Positions 1 to 10,436 of a stretch of 64,000 nt of DNA are shown piece by piece (position 1 is the stretch's first letter; each line of letters begins with the position of its first letter). This DNA is from Temnothorax longispinosus. Lineage: Eukaryota > Arthropoda > Insecta > Hymenoptera > Formicidae. The notes under the pieces were generated by a model, which worked only from the letters and a program-made list of their open reading frames with translations, was not told the DNA's origin and searched no databases. Both the position numbers and the translations under genes were made by a program. Where the stretch lies: the NCBI RefSeq assembly GCF_030848805.1, contig NC_092361.1:16637406-16701405 (forward strand). Reading direction: 5' to 3'.

Positions 1-627
1 CCTCTTCTTCCTGCTGTCCGATAAGCTGTCGAGCGAGAGCTTCCTCTTGGTCACTTTTTGGCACTTGGGCTGTTCCTCGATCTCAGCTCCGGCCTCGACC
101 TTGGTCGCGATCGGTCCCTGCACGACTTCCTCCTCCACTTCTCTCCCCTTCTCCTCCTCTTCCTCTTTATCGTCGACAGTTTCTTGCACGGTCGACTCGT
201 AATCGGGCTTTTTCCAGCTCTCGTCACTGTCGATCACCACCACGTCCAGTTCCTCCTTCACGTCGGGATCGCCGTCAAGCTTGTCGTCCAGCACGATACC
301 GGAATCCTTATCCATCTCCAGTATCGCTATCTGTCCCTCCTTCATGCACTGCTCGCACTTCATGATGTCGCACTTGTAATCCGACTCGCACTTGACGACG
401 TTGCAATTGGCGACGCACGGCAGCCCGTCGATCTCCATACTGCAGGACTCGCATTTGACGTTGTTGTTCTCCAGCTTGAAATTGTGATACTTGCTGCTGG
501 GACAGCTCGCCGCGACGGACAGTTTCTCAGTGGGCGATAGCGTTTCCATCTTGACCTCGCAAGTGGACGTGCACGCGTTCTGACAACCGCATTTCCTCAA
601 CGTATCCTCCGTACAATTCTGCTCGTC
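1..627 (-). CDS. Gene 1, coding exon 6: Cys-rich, acidic and NLS-like section (continues beyond base 1)
   Basis: This exon is open for all 209 codons and runs off the left edge, so the protein is 3' partial. The acceptor is a good one: a pyrimidine-rich stretch ending CTGCAG just before GAC GAG CAG. It encodes residues 359-567 of the in-window protein. Residues 363-452 hold a Cys-rich section with cysteines at 363, 371, 373, 377, 381, 400, 417, 420, 429, 433, 438, 444, 449 and 452, including two CxxC pairs (417/420 and 449/452) and repeated KCE triplets. An acidic stretch follows, roughly 459-545, with a run of Glu. It ends in basic clusters KRK (553-555) and RKR (565-567) that resemble a bipartite nuclear signal. 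Metal binding and nuclear location are inferences. I do not recognise the family. Confidence 0.85.
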
Positions 628-1306
628 CTGCAGGGATGGCAGAAAGGAAATTCATCGGGTTACACGTGCGCGACTCCGACGCTATCGCGCAACAAATCCG
701 CGAGTCCTTGAAAAAGGCTCGTGGCCTTTTTAATTCAATCGCTAACTCGATTATTTTTCAGTTACACCACGACAATATCGATACGAAAATAAAACGTTTT
801 ATTTTCTCTCGATGATCGAAATATCCGATAAATTTACAAGTTATTCAGACTAATAAAATCATGTTGTATATAAAGAATGAAACCTAAATATTCATAAGGA
901 TGTTATTCTCGAAAGGCTGTTTGCGAAACGATATTTCGTCGCAAGTTATTTCCAAAAAAGTAAAAAAAAATTATTTATCATATTAAAAAGTTACTTTCAG
1001 GAGTATGCAAAATAATAATATCTTAATCTTTGCTCGATTGATATTGTGTTTTAACAGATATTTTATTTGCAACGCGTAGTATTGCCAAAATATTTAATAT
1101 GTAAAGAATTTAAATTATTTGCGAGAGTATTTGCATCGCGTACATCTCGCCAAATGCAAAATTCCTGATACATTCATATATCTAAACGCATGTGACGATC
1201 GAACTTGTATTTTTCCAACTTGCCACGAGATCGGGCGGAAATCAAGGTAATCGGAGACGGTCATCAAGACGTTGATTAAGTGTAAGAGAGCGGGTGGAAC
1301 ACATAC
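628..1306 (-). other. Gene 1 intron between coding exons 5 and 6
   Basis: 679-base phase-0 intron with donor GTATGT and acceptor CTGCAG. It is AT-rich with poly-A/T runs. I see no other feature in it. Translation can read through the donor for some distance, so the open frame reaching 1115 is not evidence that the exon extends. Confidence 0.8.
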
Positions 1307-1626
1307 CTTACTCCTACAGTCTTGGTTCTGAAGGCGACTGTGCCCACCGACTAGATTGTGCGACGACGGGACCGAGGGGGATTGGTTCTGATTTAGGTTG
1401 CGGTGAGTGTTGATTTGGACGCGATCCGTATCCCAGGCATTGGCACCGTGAGGGGGAGCTAGTCCAGCTAGCCCCCTCGCCGGCGAGGGCGGACCTACCA
1501 AAGCACTGGGTGGCAATGACAGACCGGGCCCCGATACCACTGGCGCTCCCTTACCATTACCAATAAGGGCCCCAGTATCCACGTTTTTTGGACACGATTG
1601 CATCGGGCATGGACAACCCTGAAAGG
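1307..1626 (-). CDS. Gene 1, coding exon 5: Pro/Gly/Asn-rich section
   Basis: 320-nt exon encoding residues 252-358. Two adjacent acceptors exist: one ending GCCGCAG before base 1626, and one ending TTTCAG before base 1618. Only the first joins in frame with the previous exon, which ends on a single C: C plus CC gives Pro, then FQGCPCPMQSCP. Using 1618 would hit a stop within about 20 codons. The donor is AAG|GTATGT. Residues 256-263 hold a small cysteine cluster, CxCxxxxC, followed by low-complexity Gly/Pro/Ala/Asn sequence and a last cysteine at 355 beside the next exon's Cys-rich section. The middle is probably disordered. No domain was recognised. Confidence 0.85.
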
Positions 1627-3857
1627 CTGCGGCAACAAACATCGGGAAATCGGTGAATGCGCGAATGCCGCCTCTCTCGTTTGTAACGGAGTATTCGGAT
1701 GAGGAGGCACGTGACGCCCGATTAACCCCTTGCCTTACGATTTAATTTGTGATGGCACCGCGCGTGCCATAGTATAGTCAGCCGCAACGTCGCTTACGCG
1801 CTAAGAAACAACGATCTGGCAATATACTTAATCTGCCTTTGTCGATCATCTGGTATAAGTAACAATATCGTGTGATAAAAATTTCAATATATATAATGCA
1901 ATTGATGCAATTGGTTTCTTATGGACATATTGTTCAATCTGTACCACGAGTTTTATTCGATATTATAAGGCAAGAGGTTAAATACATAAAATTCAATTTA
2001 ATTCGAATTTTTAAACCCCTATTGCCCTTGTTCAGCAAACGACCGTTAGTGCTCTCGCCATGAACGTCGCGCTCGGTTATATTACGCGTTAACACTTTCA
2101 AAGTCGTAAAATTGTGCTAACAAAGTCTTGGAAAACAACCATACAAATGTAATCTAGAAGGTTGTAAGTGAAAAGTTACAAAGTTTCGGAGCAACTTTTA
2201 TGCCACATCTATATAATTAAAATAATAAAATGTGAACTGAAAGTTCGTCTCATACGAGAGCAATGAAGGGTTAAAGTAGGGCTCGATCGCTCATTCTTTT
2301 AGCGATGTTTCCATTGCTCGTCTTTGTAATTAAGTTGAAGTAAGAATAGCAACGACTTGACTTATTATAAACATTATAAACATTATAAAAGAATATCGAA
2401 GCGGAATTCACATGGAATAGACAAAAGAACAAAACAATATAAGACAAAATGGATAAAAATGCATTATCTTGAATCTAATCATTTCAAAATAATTTCGATG
2501 AACGCATCTTTTTACAATACGTTACATCGGAATGGAATTTATATGGAATATAGTAGGCAAGTAAAAAATCATAATGTCGTTTATCGCTAAGAGAAAGAAT
2601 ATGTCGTCATGCTTAGCTACGGGAGTATAAGGAATATTTGGATGAAGAAATAAGTCGACTTACTGCAAACGTTAATAATTTTTTTTTATCCTCAGCAAAA
2701 GTCACGGTTTTTTTTTGTTTTCTTCGGCATGAATAAAAATGGAAAGTAATTTTTAATCACGTATATATAACATTGCACGGAAATGGCCGTATGTATGGAC
2801 AGTTCCTTTCTGATAAGACTGGACGCATTACAGTTTTCGGTTATTTTAGCTCTCTGTCGGCTTAAAATGTCACTTTGTTTTCTGGTAAGCTAATACTTTG
2901 TTGAAGAACGGGCCTTTAGGACTCGGACGCCTTGGAAATCGAACGAAATGGGCCCTACAATAATTTTTAGATTCTCGAAGTACTTTCCTGTTCATTTTCA
3001 GATTTTCGCGAAAGAAAAGGAAGCCGCAGCATTGCAGTCTTAACCGAGAGATAAAATTTCAAAAGGGTCGTGCCGTGGGTGATCCTGGGAATCCTTGAAA
3101 TTTTAGAAATTTTTTTTCTATGGAGACCGAAAATATAACTACAGCATGAAGGCGGAAAAAGAAAAGAGAATTGAAACCATATTCAGTTATTTGAGACATT
3201 AAATAATGCACGTCCGAAAATGTAGCAAGAATACAACTTGAAAAGCTGAGGATTAATACGTATTGACTATTTAATGAAAAACCATTGGATTTCGTAGGAA
3301 GAATTGATTGTAATCCTAAAAATTCTCTATCCGATAAATAATTTCATCATCCAACAGCGATTGAGAGCATGCAATATTATCCTATCATTTTCTCGCGATA
3401 TAATCTTAAATTTTTTAGTGGCAGCATAATTTGCGGCGATCCGCAAATCAATATCCTCTCAAAACATACGCGCGGCAATTTTTAATAAATATTAATTTGC
3501 ATTAGAAGCGGATTATACGCTTCGGAGAATAATTTAAAAAGACGAGCACGTTTCTGCCTATCTTCCTTTTAAAAATTAATTCTTCCGAACAAAAGAAGGA
3601 ACATATCAGCGTGTTATTCGAAACACGTATTTAAATTTTATTAAATTTAAAAGCAGAAGTTTTTGTTCTGAAAAAGTGCATGTCCGCTCATATCATATTT
3701 GTCGGAGCGACTTTTTATCTAACCAAATAAATTCCAAAAGAAAATCTAGGTGAACGTGGGAGAGGGAGAACAGAACAGGAACGAGAATTGGAATTTCTGA
3801 ATTTTCCTCGCGGCGCAACGTCACGCACAGCTCTCTTTAGTAAATGACAATACTTAC
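1627..3857 (-). other. Gene 1 intron between coding exons 4 and 5
   Basis: 2231-base phase-1 intron with donor GTAAGT and acceptor GCCGCAG. It is AT-rich with short A/T runs and a short tandem repeat of TATAAACAT near 2366-2390. A TTAACACTTTC string at about 2090 also starts the small inverted-repeat element at 33403. Open frames here are short and have no coding character. Confidence 0.75.
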
Positions 3858-4084
3858 GGTCTACGAAAGGTCTTCCCTGAGAATGCAGATATGCCGGATT
3901 CGGAGGAGGTGGCGGTGGCGGATGGGGGGGCGGAGGATATCCCCCGTAATAGGGTGGTAGCGGATATTCGCCGGGTGGTGGCGGAGGTGGTTGGTAATCA
4001 ACGACTCCAGGGCCACCTCCGGCGGCTCCGCTGCCCGGCGGCGGCCCGCCACCTCCACCGGTCTCTTGATAGCCATAGTATTGC
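3858..4084 (-). CDS. Gene 1, coding exon 4: Pro/Gly/Tyr-rich section with a PPYY motif
   Basis: 227-nt exon encoding residues 176-251. The acceptor is TTTTCAG before GCAATAC; the leading G completes an AGG arginine codon begun in exon 3. The donor is ACC|GTAAGT, leaving a single C that becomes Pro252. The sequence runs QYYGYQE, a Gly/Pro block, a six-proline run (208-213), LPPYYGGY with a PPxY motif at 219-222, then a histidine-interrupted run of eleven prolines (226-237). Known property: PPxY motifs bind WW domains, and LPPxY is a good Nedd4-type match. Composition implies disorder. Only this reading frame avoids stops and fits both splice phases. Confidence 0.85.
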
Positions 4085-5736
4085 CTGAAAAGATACCCTC
4101 CGTTACGAAATGCATTGATAATCGAAAAGCAAATATGAATATCCCGTGCGAGTCGAATATCCGGTTTGCCCTTATCAGCTCTTACCGTGTGTAGATAATG
4201 AGACGAAAGCTATTAGAAGAAAAAGGACGATATCATGCACGGAGATACTTAACAAACTTGAGTCATATCGGCGGCAAGAATACTAAATCTACAGTCGAAA
4301 GAAATATTCAGGTTGCCTGCATTCAGGTCGCCTGCATAATTCTCTTGATCGATACACTCGTCAATCAATTTGAAACGAATTTTTCTGTAACGACAATATC
4401 GTGGCACTATAATAATAATGTCAGATTCGTACAGATTGGAAGAGATTGTACGTATGGATTTTATCATGAATTAAATATCAATTTAAGCAAATTAAATAGC
4501 TCTAACTGAAAACTAACGCAATTATAACAAAAATTTGCGGTTTAGTTCCAGAAATGCATAAAATTGAAATGTTTTTTTACAGCAATATCAAGTAATTAAA
4601 AAGTTACTGTGTGCGTTAAAATCTGCCATTTAATTTCCGCGACTTTAGCGGCAAAAACCAACTTTGACACGCTCTAGTTGTAACTTTCACTTCTTCATTA
4701 AAAACGTGATAACGACGGTTTCGGAAAGTTAGCACCATCTGTGACCCAAATGTATTGCAATGTACCAGGATAGTCTGTTGGTTTACTAAAATGTTTATAG
4801 ATACTTTTGTTATTAAAACTCCGGAATACTATAATAACGTTTAAAAAAATAGCAATGTGCAAAAATCGTACATGTATGCAAAACGGAACAACTAAATTTA
4901 CACGCTTCTTTCAAACAATCTGGATAATGCAACCTGCAATACCGAATGATTTTGTCAATATCATGTAACCGATTTATTTCATAACGGAAAGTCTAAAAAC
5001 ACAGTCTAAAACTGGAATTTTATGTGATGAGTTGCTTTTCCAACAATGCCTATATCTCTTTCGTCAAAGCTAGTTTAAAACCGCGCACGGTTAGTTGTAA
5101 ACGTGAGCAAAAACAATTCTCGTACTACGAAACGGGAAACCAACGACCATGTTTAATGCAAGGTACAACACAGTCGGCTTTATCTATTATACATAAACAC
5201 CGTGCAATTCAAACATATATACTTAACATTTATAAACCGCCTTGTGAACATTCACACAAACCGCATTGTGAACATTTATAAATTCTGCAAACACCAATTC
5301 AGAGAAGCGAGTTATCACCACGACAGGAAAACGTGACGACGATAACGTTTTAGTAGAACAGCTCCTGTCGCTTTTTACATGTGAGCCTCGCGGAGATGAA
5401 ACTGATCGATTCCGTGAAATAAAAAGTAGGAAAAAAAATTGATGAAATAATAAGCTAATCATATGCTCTAGTAAGAAATTAACAGTGGAGATTGGTTTCT
5501 GAAAGGCTTGTATGACACTCTTACGCAACGATATGTTTACAACCATTACATAATAATTATAAGCCGTAGGATTAACGTGCCACTTAACGCAAACAGATGC
5601 TCGATAATGTTACGACAACAACGGAACGGCGGCGCATATGCCGTTCTTCAAAGTGGTATACATCCCTCGGCCCCCCCCTTCTTGCTCGCGTGCTCGCGTC
5701 ATCATGCAAAGCGTCGAACGCGAATAAATCTCTTAC
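4085..5736 (-). other. Gene 1 intron between coding exons 3 and 4
   Basis: 1652-base phase-2 intron with donor GTAAGA and acceptor TTTTCAG. AT-rich, with no repeat or exon I can support. Plus-strand open frames at 4198-4509 and 5024-5281 have AT-rich composition and no splice context. Confidence 0.75.
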
Positions 5737-5875
5737 CTCCTGTAAGTGGGCGGGTATTTGTAGTAATGCGGCGGATGAGCGTGAGGATGAGAATACGTCG
5801 GCGGATAACACAGATCCGGATACTGCGGCGGCGTGCCGTAGTACTGCGGGCAATATGTCCTATAAAAGCCTCCAC
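5737..5875 (-). CDS. Gene 1, coding exon 3: Pro/Tyr/His-rich section with four PPxY motifs
   Basis: 139-nt exon encoding residues 130-176 (both end codons split). The acceptor is TTGTTACAG before GTGGAGG, and the donor is GGAG|GTAAGA. The first two bases complete a Gly codon from exon 2, and the last two start an Arg codon finished by exon 4. In only 47 residues it contains PPQY (145-148), PPTY (154-157), PPHY (164-167) and PPTY (171-174), plus two cysteines (138, 152). Four PPxY motifs spaced 7-10 residues apart suggest a multivalent ligand for a tandem-WW protein; that role is inference from the motif. Confidence 0.85.
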
Positions 5876-6841
5876 CTGTAACAAACGACCGTTCATTCAT
5901 CCCATGCGTATCCCCCATCGAATGCACAATGATCGGTTTCGCAAAACAACGAATAAGCCTTGAATATTCGTTTGATAATTACGATGGACGCCGCACTTCA
6001 CGAGACGCCAAGGGATATCGCTAGATAATTTACGCGCGTTACTTTGCTAAAAGAGAACGTTATTAATTAACATTTAAATATCGCAAAAGATTTGGAGATT
6101 TAGGATTTTTGATGATGATTATTTTAAAAGAAGATTTGCAATATCAAAGGAAAACTTTAACATGATATTAGAAAAAATTTATGTTGAATTACAACATAAA
6201 ACTAATCGGTATGTATAAATATTTAATACAACAATTTAATCATCAAAAATGTCTAAATAATTTATACGTGGCCTGATTATACGTGGTTTTCGTCGATTCC
6301 TTCTTATTGGAAGATCATAACCCTCGTATTCATCAAATAATAAAAAATTAATAATTCTATCCATGTTATATACATAAACACGTTTTCGTAGATATTTTAA
6401 ATAAAAATCGAAACACCTTTATTCAAATTAAAGAGAAGTAGTATAATATTTGAAAAGATTGGTTAAGAACGACATACACAACGATAAATATCTTGTTGTT
6501 GGCGACACTACTGATTGAGTTAATCGTCGATTAAAGTTAATCGGCGTTGGTCGAAGTGGCCCTTAAATCTCCAAAACAAAGAGTAAAAGATATTAAGCTG
6601 ATAATTTCAGGCAAATAGTAGTAGTTGCTTAAAAATCCAGTGAAGTGATATGTGACTGAAAAAGTTGTACGATATGACATAGTAATTTAGTTATATGCGC
6701 AGTATCGATCTCCGCCGAAAGAGCTGCTCTATCTAAAGAATGATCACTCCCAAGCTTATATTACATATTTGACTCCGATAGTACCGAAGTTATCAGTACC
6801 GAAGGACAATCTTGGCACTGACGTGCTATAATCGACAGCTT

Positions 6842-6882
6842 GATAATATAGCGCTCGAAGGTAGCGAGCGCTATATATTATC
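6842..6882. repeat. Short perfect-stem inverted repeat (hairpin)
   Basis: The left arm, 6842-6857, reads GATAATATAGCGCTCG. The right arm, 6865-6882, reads CGAGCGCTATATATTATC, its reverse complement with one extra TA. The loop is seven bases. As RNA it would form a 16-bp stem with a 2-nt bulge. It could be a decayed MITE or a structured intronic RNA element. Confidence 0.7.
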
Positions 6883-7147
6883 GAAGAGGCTGATATCTCC
6901 GTCCAATTAAACCCGTGAGTGCTCGCGCTATTAGATCCCTGCGCTCACGTCAATGCACCGCATGATTTAAAGTCGCTTATAACACGCTAATATCGTAGCG
7001 CGACATACTATTTGCACCGCGTAAAAAACTTAGAATACACGCTCTCATGGTTCAATCTTAAACCGACCCCGACGTTTTTGTCCTATTTAAAAACCACTAA
7101 TGCACATCACTTTTTGCATTTTAATGCGGCGTCCCGCTTTTATAACA

Positions 7148-7440
7148 CACTAGCTTGATACCCGTGCTTCGCTACGGTACGTAACTACTTTGAATCAAAA
7201 ACCAAATCGATATCTCATCGGACCTAGGAGATATTGAGGAATCCGTGAAAACACATTTTACCCCTTTTCACCTCCTTAGAGGTCGAATTTCTAAAAATTC
7301 CTTCTTATTGTTATTGCTTACGTCATGGAAAGAATATACTCCCCGAATTTCATGTTTCTAGGTTTGTGGGTTTGGGCTGGGCGTTGATGAGTCAGTCAGT
7401 CAGTTAGTCAGGACATTTGTTTTACGTATATGAATTCATA
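7148..7440. mobile_element. Probable interspersed-repeat (transposon) fragment, class unknown
   Basis: The segment beginning ACTAGCTTGATACCCGTGC, followed by a CTTCGCTACGG string and ending in a tandem GTCAGTCAGTCAGTTAGTCA stretch near 7390-7410, differs in style from the surrounding intron. It has the look of a dispersed insect repeat. There is no coding region, no clear terminal repeat and no target duplication that I can define. The call rests on pattern impression, so confidence is low. Confidence 0.35.
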
Positions 7441-8152
7441 ATCTATTTCTGGCACGCAGAAAAAAAAATTTCCATTAAGATCGCGCGACGTCACACAGGA
7501 ATATCCCATTTCATCGTCAGCGAATTTTCATGAATTTCCGTAACGCGACTCATTTCGCTGAAATTCACGAAAAAAGAATCCAAAAATTGCTGACGGAACA
7601 TAAGTAGAACGCGAAAAAAAATTCTAGAAACGCGAAATAAAAGAAAACGAAGGAATGGAAGGTCGAGCTAGGTACGATCTTTTTTTTCCGACGTTTTCCT
7701 TCATGCACCACTTATGTGCAATCTTAATATGCACCTGCACGGCCACTCATTAATGCATTTCCAGTATAGATAACCATGTTATGTTGAGCGCTGCACGATA
7801 AAATCATTAATGTAAATGCGAGATCTGATATATATGTCTAGTGATACATTGCCCTAGCGAGACGTATGACGACATTTGCTTCAGTGGCAAATCTATCTGA
7901 TAAATCAAGAGAGCAAAACTGTCTGATATATGAAATTGCGGAGATTGCCCTAAAAAAGATAGACGTCAATCGTACATCAACTATCTTATATAACGTGCAG
8001 CTTTTTCTAGCAAAAAATTACTTGAAAATATCAATATATTTATCGAGAAAGAAAAACTTTTGCAAGAAATAAATTCTAAAAGAATTCAAGATTTGTTTAA
8101 TCTTAACAGAAATTACGATCTCAACTTATTGTTAGCCTTATCAAGTTATTGT

Positions 8153-8426
8153 GAGAATTGAGAATTGAGAATTGAGAATTGGGAATTAAGAATAGAAAAT
8201 TGGGAATTGAGAATAAAGAATTGGGAATTGAGAATTGAGAATTGGGAATTGAGAATTGGGAATTGGGAATTGAGAATTGAGAATTGAGAATTAAAAATTG
8301 AGAACTGAGAATTGAGAATTGGGAATTGAGAATTGAGAATTGAGAATTGGGAATTGAGAATTAAAAATTGAGAACTGAGAATTGAGAATTGGGAATTGAG
8401 AATTGGGAATTAAGAATTGAAAATTG
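8153..8426. repeat. Heptamer minisatellite (GAGAATT / GGGAATT) with 70-bp higher-order period
   Basis: About 39 tandem copies of a 7-bp unit, GAGAATT with GGGAATT variants. Two variant blocks reading TTAAAAATTGAGAACTGAG recur at 8291 and 8361, exactly 70 bases (ten units) apart, so a ten-unit block has itself been duplicated. The array lies about 210 bases into the intron after coding exon 2. Confidence 0.95.
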
Positions 8427-8637
8427 ATACACGAAGAGATTGAGAAAATATATTAAATTATAAAAAAGTTATTGTAACTTTTTATGTAAAAATTTAAAAA
8501 ATATTGCAATTGTTAATGCGAAAGCTTGTAGAATATCTCAACAATATTGTTTTGTAAAAAAAAGACATGATAGAAAAGGTCTCTCTTCTCTCTGATTGCG
8601 ATATATCTTTAATTAGCATTGATTATCAGTAACATAC

Positions 8638-8808
8638 CCGTGCTGCTTGTGCCTCCCGAAGTCGTGGAAGTGGCGACCAGGTCGTCTGAACCCTCTGAGT
8701 TTTGGGGAGGCGTGGGTGTCGGTTCCGGAGGTGGGCCCTTAATGGGCGGTAAGGTTGGTGGTGGTGGCGGTGGGTGCTGTATCAGTGGACCAGCCGGCTG
8801 ATAATACC
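8638..8808 (-). CDS. Gene 1, coding exon 2: proline-rich linker
   Basis: 171-nt exon encoding residues 73-130 (both end codons split). The acceptor is TTGTTCACAG before GGTATTATC, and the donor is ACGG|GTATGT. The upstream exon ends with one G, so G plus GG forms Gly73, giving LLRGYYQPAG. The section has a six-proline run (85-90), PPIKGPPPEPTPTPP and a Ser/Thr/Gly-rich tail after SEGSDDL. It is probably a disordered linker. No catalytic or structured domain is visible. GC content and codon use match exons 3-6. Confidence 0.85.
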
Positions 8809-10370
8809 CTGTGAACAAAAGAGCAGCGTGTGCACTTTCCTAACTGATCGTCCTCTACTTCTAATTTTCAATATTGCCTTGTAAAGCGCTAGTACGATCG
8901 CGCCGCGCGCCGTCCCGTTATAAAAGATATTTTTGGACAGTGAATTTCAGAGCCTTCGTAATAAGGAGTAAAGAGTATATTCATACATGATTCGTATATA
9001 TATTTTTAAAATAATTTTTCCTATATTCATATGACAGTAAATCAATTTGAAATCAAGTTTGAAATAGGCTATTACTTTTCACATAAAATTTCTGATATTA
9101 CAGAATCTTACACTCTGCAATATTTAGACCTTTATACAAATCTTTCCGATAAATCGTTCAATTTATATTTCTATATACGTTAGCAATCAATATGATTTCT
9201 GACATGCGATTATATATCTGTGATTTGTGTTCTACATTTGCAAAAATTGCGCTGCAATTCTTAGAGCTACAGATACGTTAAGAGCGTTATATACAGTGTT
9301 AATAGGAGAGCAGCATGAATCACACCGTTGATAGGATAATGCCAAAGCGTTATACTTCAATAGTTCATAATCGTGGGAGCACGAGTAAGCTACGTTGATT
9401 CCCTTTAATCCCCCCATTCGTTCAGATTTATCCCTTAGCTTTGCGTTATGCATTTTTCAACATTCGCACCGTATCAATTCGGGGATCGCTTAATAAAAAA
9501 AAAGGTTATCAAACTTTCAGCGAGATTGCCCAACGTGCGTGCGCGAAGCCAAGGGATCGCGCGTGTAAATCGTTACAGCGCTCTAGCTACACGCGTCGGA
9601 ATAGCCTGTTCTTTTTTTTTTTTTTTTTGCAAACGAACGAACGAATAAACGAAACCGGCTTTCTCCGTGCGCGGCGAGAAGAGCGATACCGTGCTTGCAT
9701 ATCGATTATCCGAAGAGATCGTTCGCCATTTACTTCGCCCAATCACGATTCCACTTTATGTAGGTTAAACGCGCCTCGCTCGTACTCACGCATGCTGAGA
9801 AGAGATGGGCGCAGTATCTGAGCGCGTTCGCGGCGATCTGATTGGAGAGCCGCGTCGAGCGGATGGGGCCTCGCGACGAACAAAGCTTAGCACGCGAGAT
9901 GTTTCTTCACACTCGGCGCGGCATTGTATTTAATTATGAAATCGTTATTGAAACGCCGTGATCGATGCACATTTGTTGCTGTTGCGCGTAAAGAATAGTT
10001 CCCAACGAAGGATCGATTCATTTTTTGCTTCCCTTCTCAATCTTTGGGATCGATATAGATACATGACGGGTGCATTAGCTCATAAATCCTCAAATTTTCT
10101 ACCCTACAATATCCTATATCTCTGCGATGTAAACTGTTAGCCTATCAATTATTCGATGATAAAGCCTGATACCTACATTCCAATAGCGTGATTACCATTA
10201 TTATTGTGATTATTGCGATTATTGATTACCGTTAGAAGCACATGTACTGCAGCTCTGCGTTCATTCTAATGCGACAACATGTATATGTAACACAATTGGT
10301 AAACAAGCGATTAAATTAGAAATGAAGAATTTAAAGATAAATTTTAGCTTCTAATATCTGTTGCTAAATT

Positions 10371-10436
10371 CAAAGGCATTCTTTACAATTCTAATTATAA
10401 CGACAAAGGCATTCTTTACAATTCTGATTAGTGTGC
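10371..10436. repeat. 33-bp tandem duplication
   Basis: Two adjacent 33-base copies (10371-10403 and 10404-10436) both begin CAAAGGCATTCTTTACAATT and differ by few bases toward their ends. It lies in the long intron of gene 1 and has no recognised function. Confidence 0.9.

Larger units (their letters stand above)
5876..8637 (-). other. Gene 1 intron between coding exons 2 and 3
   Basis: 2762-base phase-1 intron with donor GTATGT and acceptor GTTACAG. It carries three repeat features listed separately: a hairpin at 6842-6882, a probable transposon fragment at 7148-7440 and a heptamer minisatellite at 8153-8426. The rest is AT-rich with nothing recognised. Confidence 0.75.

Noticed and set aside
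58..540. Plus-strand open frame of 160 codons overlapping the left exon
   Set aside because: It is the antisense shadow of the minus coding exon, which has splice-site support and frame continuity with five other exons.
1115..1306. Extension of the exon 5 reading frame past the donor
   Set aside because: A strong donor (AAG|GTATGT) lies at 1306, and the sequence after it becomes AT-rich with a different residue style.
1307..1618. Alternative acceptor for exon 5 at 1618
   Set aside because: Joining there to exon 4 shifts the frame and meets a stop within about 20 codons; the acceptor eight bases earlier joins in frame.
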